NCBI RefSeq assembly: GCF_016808335.1
Contig: NC_053142.1
Coordinates: 47,415,795 to 47,479,794 of the forward strand
Direction of reading: 5' to 3'
Length of the DNA stretch: 64,000 bases
Origin: Panicum virgatum
Lineage: Eukaryota > Streptophyta > Magnoliopsida > Poales > Poaceae
The position numbers and the translations under genes are program-made. Shown here in pieces: positions 19,992 to 29,954 of this stretch. Every line of letters starts with the position of its first letter. The stretch's first letter is position 1. The notes under the pieces were generated by a model, which worked only from the letters and a program-made list of their open reading frames with translations, was not told the DNA's origin and searched no databases.

Positions 19992-22890
19992 GGTATGCTG
20001 TTCTTTGTCTGAAAAGACCGGTGGGAGTAATATCTCAGCATTTCGTTGTTCTGCCAGACTGACGAATTACTACTTTTTTTTAGACCAGCAGGCGGTGCAA
20101 GTTGCCTTCTCCACCTGCTCTTCAATCTTTCAACAAATAGTTTGCACTTTGCATACAGCCAAATTCTAGAGATTTTTATGATAAAAAATTGAGCCATCGA
20201 TATTGATTCTTTGCGCACTAAAATATACTAGAAACCTGGCGCGCCGTTGGCGCTCCCCACCTTATGACCCCTTCATTTGAGCAATGGGTTAATAATGCTT
20301 CGATTAATTCACCTAATCATAATAATGAAGTAATGCAATTACATTAGTACTTGACAATATGCAATTCTTGTCTTATTGATAATCTTTTGGGGAATATGTG
20401 CATACATATACGCGGCATAGAAAGCTATTCATTGTTAGTTAGAGACCGTGGATCATAACATGCCGTAAAAATCACTTGCTACAATATGAACTTGGTGCTT
20501 AGAAGTGTACAACAATTTCAGAATTGCTGTGCGCAAATAAAAAAGGGCACAACCTGATTGAAGTGAGTTGGGTATCTCAAATATAAAATGGCATATATAA
20601 CCTGATTCATTTTAGTTGGACATCCACCAAGTAAATTAGTTAGTTTGATCTTCAAATTGACACCACTTAACAATTGAACCTCCAGGAGTTATTATACAGG
20701 TTGCTTTCCTCAGTGTAAATCTTCAGGTAGTTAAACACATGCCTAATGCAAGGTCGAAAGGTGAAAAGTAGATGATATTAAGCAATAAGCAAGTATAAGC
20801 ATGGCAAAAATAGCAAATATATAGTTTTAGGCAATGTGTAGTTCAATCACGGTCATCATATGATATTTTTAGTAATGGATAAATAGAATGCAAATGACTG
20901 CTACTGCCTTTCCAGTGAACAAATATTTGCAAAAATAGAATGGTACTTTTGCCGGGCTGTTTCTACTCATACCATGAAGTTCGATGAGTTGACTTTTCAG
21001 TTGTGAGAGAATGTCATGCTTTGAAATTTTATTCTTTTTTATCCTTAAGTCGTAAACATAGATGTATTTCATTCGAGGTGGGAGAATGTTCACCAAAGGT
21101 CCTATTCTAGATAATAGCAAAAAGAATGAACAATAACAGATTAATATTTCATTTTAGAAACACCATTCCTATATTCTCCAAGGTGGAAGTTGCCAAATCT
21201 TTTGTTGGTTTAGAAACCAAACACAAAAGTCTATTTAGTTTTTCTTGGATTAGGACAGAACAAATTGCATTGTTTTTATAATTTTCTGGATAGAACATTG
21301 CTTTTTCTTATCTCATCTCCAAATTTTCAATAGAGTGCATAGGAATCCATAATTTTGGGGCATGGAAACAAATGGATTAAGAAGTCGCTAAATATTTTGT
21401 ATGTTTGCTGAAAAGAAACTGCATTTAATTTCCCTCATTATCACCAATGGAGTACAGCAGACTACAATTTGGAAAATATTAGGAACAAAGATTCGAAGTT
21501 TAAGGCTCACAAAGATCAACCAAGGCTAAATTACATAGTCCGAACATGGTATGAGCTGATGGAAACTCTGCCTGCCATCCTCCTAGAAAATATGACGACA
21601 GAGTATTACCTTTCTTGCTCTATATGTTGTAGATGCGGGGAGCCGAAGGCGGAGTCAATCACACGGAAAGCTAGATGTAGCACCAGCTAGCGGAGTGCAG
21701 AGATAAATTATTAGACAAAAGATGGATCAATCTATGAAGCCTTTCTACCTGCAAATTTCAAACAACTGAAATAGAAGAAGTTTGTCTATTAAACTTGTCA
21801 GTTTGGCATTGTCTCCCTAGTAGCCCAATATACAATATGGATACAGAAGCAACAAAGTAAAGGTCATCTGTGTAGCAAAATTGTGACCTAAAAATAGTGC
21901 TGGCCTGAAAAGAGTTGGGACCCGTTAACTCAAGGAATTGAATCAATAACATTTAATCTTGAATTACAAAACAAGCAGATTGTAATCCATAGACTTCATT
22001 ATGGGTCTGAATGTGGAGATCTGATGGCTTCATTTGCTATGTATTTAGGATCTGTGCACACGACAAAAAGGAAAGGACGAAGATCCGATATAACATGTGC
22101 AGTTATTGGGAGGGATATTGAAAGACACAGTTGCAGCTGGATTTTCCTATCGTTGCCTGGAGATGCTGGTGAAGCCAAGTGACGATATCAAGGTCAGGTG
22201 TGGCTGCAGGGTGGGGAGAGTGAACAGCATGCTATCATAGATTGTTGCTAAAAGATCTTAATAAAAAATACATGGATGTAGAATTGGTAAGCTTCTATGT
22301 TGGTGGTATACAACATGGTTGGTGAGCATACCGTTCTAGAAGCTGAACATTTTGCCAAACACCTTTGCAGGCAGCTGAGGCAACGTTGGCTACAGGCTAC
22401 AACAGCTTCATCCTGGGGAAGGGGCGGCGTCGGACAGTGCCAGTAGCCTAGGAGGTGACGGAGCCCGTGTCGCCACCATGATTTCAGCCCGCTGTCGTCT
22501 TGAGGCCGCCCGCCGCCGGCGCCCAACATGGCAAGTCTGTCTACCACCATCTTCAGCCAAGGTTCTCCATGAGCCCACCACTTGTAGTCCAACGACAAGG
22601 AACTTGATTCTGAACTCGATTTATGTTGCGGTTAGGCTACAGCAGGGAGAGCTAGCAGCGGCAACCCGTCGGGCGAGAGCGGATCGGTGGCGTCGAGGGC
22701 GATGTAAGTGCTAAGTCAGCACAACGGATGAGGCAGGCGGCAAAGGGGCGCTCCTGTGTTGCAGGCGAAGGGAGGCACGGGCGCGGCGCAGCAGGTGTAG
22801 AGTAGAGGGCAGCTGAGAGGCAGAGGGGACAGCGGGTTCGCGAGGACTCGCGAGTGCTCTGATTGGTGGATTAACGGGCGACAGACCCGC
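19992..22890. other. Intergenic, no gene recognised
   Basis: About 2.9 kb, AT-rich up to 22.1 kb and more GC-balanced from 22.35 to 22.85 kb. Frames in the latter part (for example 22248-22598 on the minus strand) show no known domain. It may be a decayed transposon or gene fragment, but I cannot name it. Confidence 0.45.
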
Positions 22891-22897
22891 TCCGTCT

Positions 22898-22969
22898 TGT
22901 ATCGGACAGTTGATATCGCGAGTTCGTCCGTCCTGTATCGGACGGTTGATATCGCGAGTTCGTTGGATC
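22898..22969. repeat. 36-bp tandem duplication
   Basis: The unit tatcggac(a/g)gttgatatcg continuing cgagttcgt is present twice, at about 22898-22932 and 22934-22969, with few differences. Function unknown. Confidence 0.8.
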
Positions 22970-23108
22970 CAACAGCTAGTAGGTTACCAGGCGACGTGGA
23001 CCGATCCACTACCCGCGAAATAACCCAGCTTTCGATTCTTAGAGATATGGATATGGTAGGCTGCGATGTTCTAGCAATCGCGAGACGGAAATTCCAAAAA
23101 TGTAAAAG

Positions 23109-23170
23109 GTGACAAAAACAGTTCGACCACGATAAATGTAAAAGGTGACAAAAAACAAGTTCGACCACGA
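23109..23170. repeat. Duplicated 3' flank of the tRNA gene
   Basis: The sequence taaaaggtgacaaaaa followed by (a)cagttcgaccacgat appears twice in tandem, near 23100-23132 and 23141-23171. Both copies include the last ~10 bases of the tRNA gene plus its A-rich downstream flank, which reads as T-rich terminator on the tRNA strand. Only the inner copy is joined to a full tRNA. Confidence 0.75.
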
Positions 23171-23234
23171 TGGGACTCGAACCCACAATCTCCCGCTCCG
23201 GAGGCGAGCGCCTTATCCATTAGGCCACGCGGTC
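23162..23234 (-). tRNA. tRNA-Arg(CCG)
   Basis: The minus strand folds into a full cloverleaf. The acceptor stem GACCGCG pairs with CGTGGTC (one G-T), with a G discriminator. The anticodon stem CTCGC pairs with GCGGG around the loop CTCCGGA, giving anticodon CCG, which reads the CGG arginine codon. The T arm carries the box B motif GGTTCGAGTCC. CCA is not encoded, as expected in a nuclear gene. A T-run follows on the minus strand as a Pol III terminator. No intron is present. Confidence 0.95.
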
Positions 23235-23615
23235 GTGTCGTGGTGCTAGTCACACCGTTAGACTTTTTATAGATTATAGTTGGGCTTCCTACGGAACAGC
23301 CCAACAGGCCTTTTTGCAGAGTGGATGTACAAGGCCAAGGCCCACCATCCTTCCTGGCTTTCTGCTCTTCTTCCTGTCTGGCCACTTCGCCGCCGGGGGA
23401 CGGCCGCCGCCTCCGCTTCTCCACCTCCGGCTCCGGTCCTTCCCCTCTCGCCGCTGGGCGGGTGTCCGGCACAGTTGACCTCCCTCCCGCAAAGGTATTC
23501 CGTTCCACTCCGCCCCTCACCTCTTCTATACGCTCCCTCTTATCACAGTAAAGCCTGAAGCTACATAGTTTTGATGCCCTCCGGCTTCTGATTCCCTCCC
23601 TCTAGTCCGCAGATC

Positions 23616-24707
23616 ATGTCGAGAGCCTTAGCGCGTCGCCCGGTGCCTCCTTTCCTGAGACTGCGCTCCACCATTTGCGACGACGGCTACTGGATGGGTA
23701 GATTGGACCACAAGGACTGGCTCGCCCCAAACGAGGTGCTCAAGATATTTGCCAACATCAGGGACCCTAGCCTGATAACCAGTGTGTTCAATAAAGCATG
23801 TAACCGAAGGGACTACAAGCCCAGTGAGGCGCTCTACAGCTTGATGATTGACAAGCTGGCCTGCGCCAGGAGGTTCAGTGATGTAGAGGAGTTGCTGGCC
23901 AGGGCAAGGACTGAAAAGTTCAGGTTTTCAGACGACTTCTTCTACAGGCTGATCAAGATGTACGGCAATGTGGCAGAACACCCTCAAAAAGCCATCGACA
24001 CGCTCTTTGCGATGCCTGGGTATAACTGCTGGCCTTCTACAAAGACATTCAATTATGTTCTTCACATGCTTGTGTGTAAGCGGCAGTACGAGGTTGTCCA
24101 TGAGATCTACTCGAGTGCGCCCAGGCTTGGGGTGACGTTGGACACATGCTCCTTCAATATTCTTGTCAAGGGTTTGGCCCAATTTGGTAAATTTGATGAG
24201 GCAATCTCTTTGCTGCATGAGATGCCAAAGCAGGGATGCCGGCCTAATGTGACGACCTACTCAACTTTGATGCATTTCCTTTGTCAGCGCTGTCAGGTTG
24301 ATAAAGCATTTGAGCTGTTTGAGAGAATGCAGAAGCAGGATATTGCCGCAGATACAGTTGTGTACAATATTTTGATCTCTGGTCTCTGCAAGGAGGAAAG
24401 AGTGACTGAGGCCTTCAGTCTGTTCAAATCAATGACATCTAAAGGGTGCTATCCTAATTCAGGGACTTATCAGGTACTTCTTGATGGTCTTATCAGTTCA
24501 GGAAAGTTCGTGGAGGCCAAGAATCTAGTTAGCATCATGAGTAGAGAAGGCGTAAGGCCTAGTTTCCAATCCTACAAGCTGCTGATTGATGGCCTATGTA
24601 GTGATGACTGCTTAGACGATGCACACCTTGTCTTGAAGCAAATGGTGGGCCAAGGTTTTGTTCCTCGAATGGGCACTTGGAAAAAACTTCTCACATCCAT
24701 GTGCTAA
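23616..24707 (+). CDS. P-class pentatricopeptide repeat protein
   Basis: One uninterrupted exon encodes 363 residues. From about residue 69 there are eight consecutive 35-residue PPR units, each starting with an aromatic/TYN-type helix and most ending in a GCRP- or GVRP-like turn, then a partial ninth unit that ends the protein. No E, DYW or SMR domain follows, so this is a P-class protein. PPR proteins bind organelle RNA in a sequence-specific way. The first ~20 residues are rich in Arg with no acidic residue, consistent with mitochondrial or plastid import. The upstream ATG-free leader contains a likely 5' UTR intron (donor near 23496, acceptor tccgcag at 23605-23612). The tRNA-Arg gene lies about 380 bp upstream on the other strand. 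The RNA target cannot be inferred. Confidence 0.92.
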   Translation: MSRALARRPVPPFLRLRSTICDDGYWMGRLDHKDWLAPNEVLKIFANIRDPSLITSVFNKACNRRDYKPSEALYSLMIDKLACARRFSDVEELLARARTEKFRFSDDFFYRLIKMYGNVAEHPQKAIDTLFAMPGYNCWPSTKTFNYVLHMLVCKRQYEVVHEIYSSAPRLGVTLDTCSFNILVKGLAQFGKFDEAISLLHEMPKQGCRPNVTTYSTLMHFLCQRCQVDKAFELFERMQKQDIAADTVVYNILISGLCKEERVTEAFSLFKSMTSKGCYPNSGTYQVLLDGLISSGKFVEAKNLVSIMSREGVRPSFQSYKLLIDGLCSDDCLDDAHLVLKQMVGQGFVPRMGTWKKLLTSMC

Positions 24708-24906
24708 TATTTTTTTCATGTTGGCGCTTTTATTGACCTAAGAAGACAACTAAAGGAGATCTTCAAATTTCTCAAGACATCTGAGTAGAGAACTTCAAGT
24801 TTTGCCAGAGGAACTGCAGGATCAATAGCTTAGTTTCTGCAACTTTTGCATATTGCAGCCATATTGGAAAGAAACAGTGATATCAGCCAATCCCAAATTA
24901 GTCTAT

Positions 24907-25998
24907 TTTTTTTTTCTCAAACATGCAGGAGAGCTGCGTATCTTTATATTAAGAGAGAAAGAGTGATCCAATTACAAAAAAGATTGAGTAATGTAAAGAA
25001 ACTAGTAAAGGGTTGTCACAAAATCTAACACGCAGGACCGGACAACTAAACCCAAGAATCCTAAGTTTGGGTTCCTCCCAGCTCGAGGCAGAGGATAGTA
25101 AGCCTTTTAGCCCCAGAAAACTGCCACAGGCTGGCCTCATCCTTGAAAGCTTGAATTGCCACTTGCAAATTTGGGGGAGATCCATCAAGCACACAAGTGT
25201 TTCTATGTTTCCATAGTGTCCAAGCTCCCAGAATGCAGAAGGAATTGAAACCCTTTTTAAGCTGTTTTGGAATCCTCCTCTCAGCTTTCTTCCACCAACC
25301 AGCAAAAGAAACTCTCCTTGCAGGTGTCAAACTTTCCAAGGTGAGAGGCTGCAAAATAGCGCACCAGAGCTGTCTTGCAAAGACACATGTCGTGAGAATG
25401 TGTTGGACTGTTTCGTCTTCTTGATCGCATAGAGGGCACCGCTCAGGATGAGGCAGACGATTCCGAAGGGCCAGCCATAGAAAAGTTTTACATTTGCCCG
25501 GTGCCCAAGTTTTCCATAGTTTCTTCCACGGTTCGAAGGTAATGGAGCCAACAAAAATAACTTTTGTAGGCAGATCTTGTAGAGAAAACTCCAGAAGCTT
25601 CGTGTCTCCAGCGATGTACATCCTCTGTATCATTCAAGTTAACCTTAGATAACAAATCTCACAGCTCAAGTTATTCTGTTAGACCACGCAAACCAAGTGT
25701 ATTTCTAATATCTGCCACCCAAGCATTATTATTTGAATCCTCCGTTACTGTTCTCCTCTGGGGCTAGGTCTGCAAGACAGCAGCGATGCATCCACCGATC
25801 GGTTCAATAGAGAGTATTACTTCCATTCCCTACCGTAGTTTCAATTGAAATTGCAAACATAGCAGAAGTGTTGGAGTAGACCGGTACTTGTAAACCTGCC
25901 CAAGGCCGATCAGGGCTGGTCTTCTCGAGCCAAAGCCATCTCATTTGGAGCGTCCACCCCAATATCTCAAGGTTGTGGATGCCCAGTCCTATGAATGC
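24907..25998 (-). pseudogene. 5'-truncated LINE, C-terminal zinc-binding region
   Basis: On the minus strand, 25633-25061 reads WAPGKCKTFLWLALRNRLP followed by a CPLC...ETVQHILTTC segment. This is the zf-RVT domain found at the end of plant LINE ORF2. Further upstream, to about 25998, other fragments continue the same protein (RWLWLEKT...RPWAGL, then GNGSNTLFWTDRW) but are broken by stops. A poly-A tail lies at about 24907-24916 on the minus strand. It is a dead 5'-truncated copy about 190 bp beyond the PPR stop codon, facing it. I found no clear target duplication. Confidence 0.8.
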
Positions 25999-28900
25999 TG
26001 CCTATAAGAACTAGTAGTACATGATTATAGTTTGGTGTTAGCTTTCACGGATGTTAATATGAAATGCATATTTGGTTGATGTAATGCTGACAAAATACCT
26101 GATTGATTTTGTAGATTTGTATCTTCAAATTAAATACTTTAGATGGAAAATTAAATAACTAACTGTTCAATAGTCTAAGATTGAAATGTGAGGTATTAAT
26201 CTGAATATGTACATCTGTGAATTTGCAGGTGATTTATGCTTGAGTGGTGGAGCCTTCTCTTCTTCTCTCGAGATGTGGTTTGCTTCCAGGCCAACAATAT
26301 GAAGATGCATGCCATGAGGTAGTAGTCCTTTTGGGGGCTTTTACATCCTTGAAGCGCAACAGAGCATCCTAAGTAGTTCTTTTCCTGGTTTTTCTGTTTC
26401 CTGTCCAGCTTCTTAAGTAGTTGCATTATCACTATATTCCGCTTGCTATGTTAGCCTTGTATGACAACTGTCCATGGAGAGTTGTCTGGTTATGGAACAT
26501 AGAGGGCCTTGTAAGGTCCCGAAATGAAGATTTTCAAACTATTTGTCTCCTTGATTTACTTATTGCAATTCTATTTGCAGTTTTGATTCGGTCAACTTGC
26601 AGCAGGGAAAGAATGTAGTGAGTAAGGAAGCAGCTGCATAGCCAGCAAGCATAGGACAGCACTGTTGTATCTCTGTTTGACAGAAAAACCCTGTGCTATG
26701 AAGCTGTAGAGGCAGCCAAGGCAAGGCAGGGAAACTTTGATTTGGTGTGTAGCTCTTCGCAAAAAGTTTGCAATTTATTCTCTGAGTATAGCATGCATAA
26801 CTTGCACTTGTTCTGTGCAGCCAAGCGTCAGAATCTAGATTCTTGTTGGAGTCTGCATAATATTGCTTCTCAAATTACAGCCGGAGAAATGGGGACGACA
26901 ATTTAGATGCCCATATATAGAGCAGCATATCCTTCAGAAAACAGAACTACTCTGGTTTGAGGGCAGACATATGTCTACCTAATTTGTTTTTTTTTTCTGA
27001 ACGAATGTCTACCTAATTTGTAATGTTTATGAGGAAATTGTGATAGTCTGGAAGCACCATCTTATTAAGTAATGGCTGACTAATGTGTACATAGTACTAG
27101 ACAATCATGTGCACATGACTTGGATCGTGAAAGTCGTATGTGCTTTCAACTATCTTGTACTGGAATAGAAGTGTATTGCACAGGACATTTATCATGGTCG
27201 GTACAATACTTCATTTCAACAGATCCTCTACGTTTTCTTTTCAAATGCGACCTGTTGAGAATTTTGTGACAGGATAACTTTTCCAGTTTCCCACCCTGGG
27301 ATTATTGGTGAGGCTCCAGTATTCAGAAGCTAATGGTTGCAGTATCATCCTTTATATTCCCATTTCCATCTTTTTGTTTTTATAATTCCAAAGCTGAGGT
27401 TCCTGTATTTGAATCCTGAGCATGTGCTCCAGGACTGTGTCCACGTTGAGGAACATGTGCTTAACAGTTCCCAGCGATGCCAACAGAGCATTCCTCACTG
27501 ATAGATCATCAGGCGGCTGCAATTGAGCGTAAAAGCTCTGGGTTTTGTTGCTTTCACATCATTTCGTTTTGGGCATCCCATTCAGCTTTTTCCTGGCGTC
27601 GAACATGACTGGCGAGCCAAGATCTGGACTACTCGTCACCAAACCAAACCTACTGAAGACGAAAGCTCAGGCTCGGGGAGCTCTCGCTCCATTCTTGGCT
27701 GCCATTGAGCGCGGCAATTGGCAAGCAAGCGAGTACCAAAAGTTGAGCATGAGTAGTTTGCCCATGACGCAGGCAGGTGCCGGTGCACTATTGCGATGGG
27801 CCACCGCTCGCCGTTGTCGAGTGAGCCCTGACCAAATTTTGTCAGCGATTGCAAGCCTCCCAAACGCACACAAACTGACCCAGTGCTCGCTCCAATAATT
27901 CAGAGGTGTTTGGTTAGGCAGGATGCGATCTACTCGTCGTCCTGCCAAGTCCCGTCCAGCGGTGGAAGATTCCTAGAAACAGACAAGGAAAAGAAGAAAA
28001 GAAAAGAAAAACGAGAGTAGCAAGAAACAGAAACAAAAATGGTGGATGCATCGCGGCCAATACTCCTACAGACTCCTGCTACCGGTTAGGAATTGTTAGG
28101 TACGACCTCAATCTCTCGCACAGTGGCGTTGACCGGCACACACACCCCAACCATCGCTTGTTAACTCGCTCTGTCACCAACAGAATTCGATCTTATTCTA
28201 ATTTACACCGGCAAATACTGACGCCTGACCCCGCCGATCACTGCTGATTGCCCCAACTGATTTGGGGTTAGTGTCGTCTTGCTGCAGCAGGAACGGGTGC
28301 CTTTTTTGCATCGCCAGTGGGTCGAACCATCGTCAGAAAAGTACTGACGTATGCGCAGGATTTGATTTTTTTCCATTCTTCTCCAGTGGTATGGGCCTAC
28401 CTGGTCCCTTTCATCTTGTTGCATCCGTGCATAGGTCAGTGAGTGGATAGAATTTTTTTATCATTGATTGCAGCTGATGAATCAATGCAAAGATATGTAT
28501 CGACTCCTCTCTCTCCTATATGGTTCGAGGTGCATCATGGATTGATTTGACTCCTGCAGCCACGGAGGACGATGTATCGGTTTGCTTTTCTCATTAGAGA
28601 AGCCCTAAGTTTGTGTTTTCTCTCCGAATCCTGCGTTGGAGTGTGCAGCGCCCATCACTGCGCTGACGGGGCCCGGTCGGCGAGGCCGGGCACGCGAGCC
28701 CAAGGCCGAAGCTGCTAGGCAGCGGAAGGAAACTCGTGGAGATCGCGTGGAACAGTTGAAGTGAAGGAAACGAAAGGGGAAATCCATCTTCCAATCGCGT
28801 GACTGACATGAGCAACACGGAAGGAGTCGATGCAAGAGGAGGAATTGGGGAAAGCCATTGACTCGCACAAATCTCTGCCGCTTTCTCGCAGCCAAGCGAC

Positions 28901-29468
28901 CCGTTCTGTGGACTTGTGCAGAGCTCGCAAGGAAGCTTTTTCTACTGGTCCTTTGGACGCCACTCAAAGCTCTACGAAATCCGTTCTGCTGAAGCATACG
29001 AAGAACACCTTTTGTAGGCTAGGCACAAGAATACTGCTGTGTCTACAGATATTGTTGTAGAGATGAACATGATTTTCACAAAATGGTGCTATTGGGCAGG
29101 ACAGAAATGCAAAGTCAGATTATCTGACCAAATGACAAGCACACAAGACTTGTTACACTCATGATTTAGCAGAGGAAAAAAAATCAAGAGTTCGGCCGAT
29201 GAGATCACCATTTGTACCATGTCCCCACGACGAAATTGCCAGAATTATATAAGAAATTCAAGGAGAGGAGAACTTTGTACAAATACGCAAGAATCCAGCA
29301 CAGCCAGCTCAGTATACTTTGTTAAAGATTCCTCATCATCAAATCAAAGGGGGGAAAAGAAGCGAAAAAGATTCTGGTACCGCCACATAAATAAACAGGC
29401 ACATGCCCAGAAGCTAATTATGACCCGGTAGTAGTAGAAAGGAAACGCCCCCCGACGACCTGCTCCTC
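25999..29468. other. Intergenic between the PPR and epimerase genes
   Basis: About 3.5 kb without a gene I can support. Parts near 26.2-26.6 kb could be spliced 3' UTR of the PPR gene, but nothing in the sequence decides this. Frames at 27.5-27.95 kb and 28.6-29.0 kb show no known domain. A small retroposition scar lies at 26971-27021. Confidence 0.4.
26971..27021 (-). mobile_element. Minimal retroposition scar
   Basis: A 17-bp direct repeat, atgtctacctaatttgt, at 26971-26987 and 27005-27021 flanks only about 17 bp made of a T-run and ctgaacga. This is the signature of target-primed reverse transcription that stopped almost at once, leaving an A-tail on the minus strand. Confidence 0.7.
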
Positions 29469-29954
29469 AGTTTGCTCCCCTTCCGCCTCCGCGTCCGCTT
29501 CCCATCTTGGCCTGGACACCTGGGCTGCCCCCCTCCGTTTCCGCGCTCCCCGGATGCGCACCGATCTCGCGCCGCGCGCCTAAGTCGCCGCCGGAATCCG
29601 CCCCTCCCTCGCGCCGCTGCCAGCGTCGGGCGACAAGGTGTGTGCTCCCTCGCCGTGATCCAATTTCTTGTTTTTACCCCGCATCGTCTTTCGTAGCCTT
29701 TCGCCGGGGATTTGAGTTCTCGCGACGCGTTCTGGATCGGTATGCCGTATGCGCGATGCTGATCCTTGGTTTCTGCCTGGAGCTTTTCGCCGGAGATCTT
29801 TTTTGTTCGCGCGTCTGTGTGTGGAGATGGCACTGCAACTTGCAAAGTTTTGTGTTTGATCTTGAGACGAATTTAATCAGGTGATACTGGTGCCAAGGTA
29901 GGACGAGAGGGGTCAAGTTCTTACTGGTTTCATTCTTGAAGCCGCCGACTTCAC
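29469..29954 (+). other. 5' UTR region of the epimerase gene
   Basis: A C-rich leader at 29469-29636 ends at a likely donor, gacaag/gtgtgtg. A likely acceptor, tttaatcag, lies near 29880. Both are inferred from splice consensus and from the intron-like composition between them. Confidence 0.45.

Noticed and set aside
23071..23520. Minus-strand 149-codon frame
   Set aside because: It includes the whole tRNA-Arg gene; the FESHRG-type segment is the translated tRNA.
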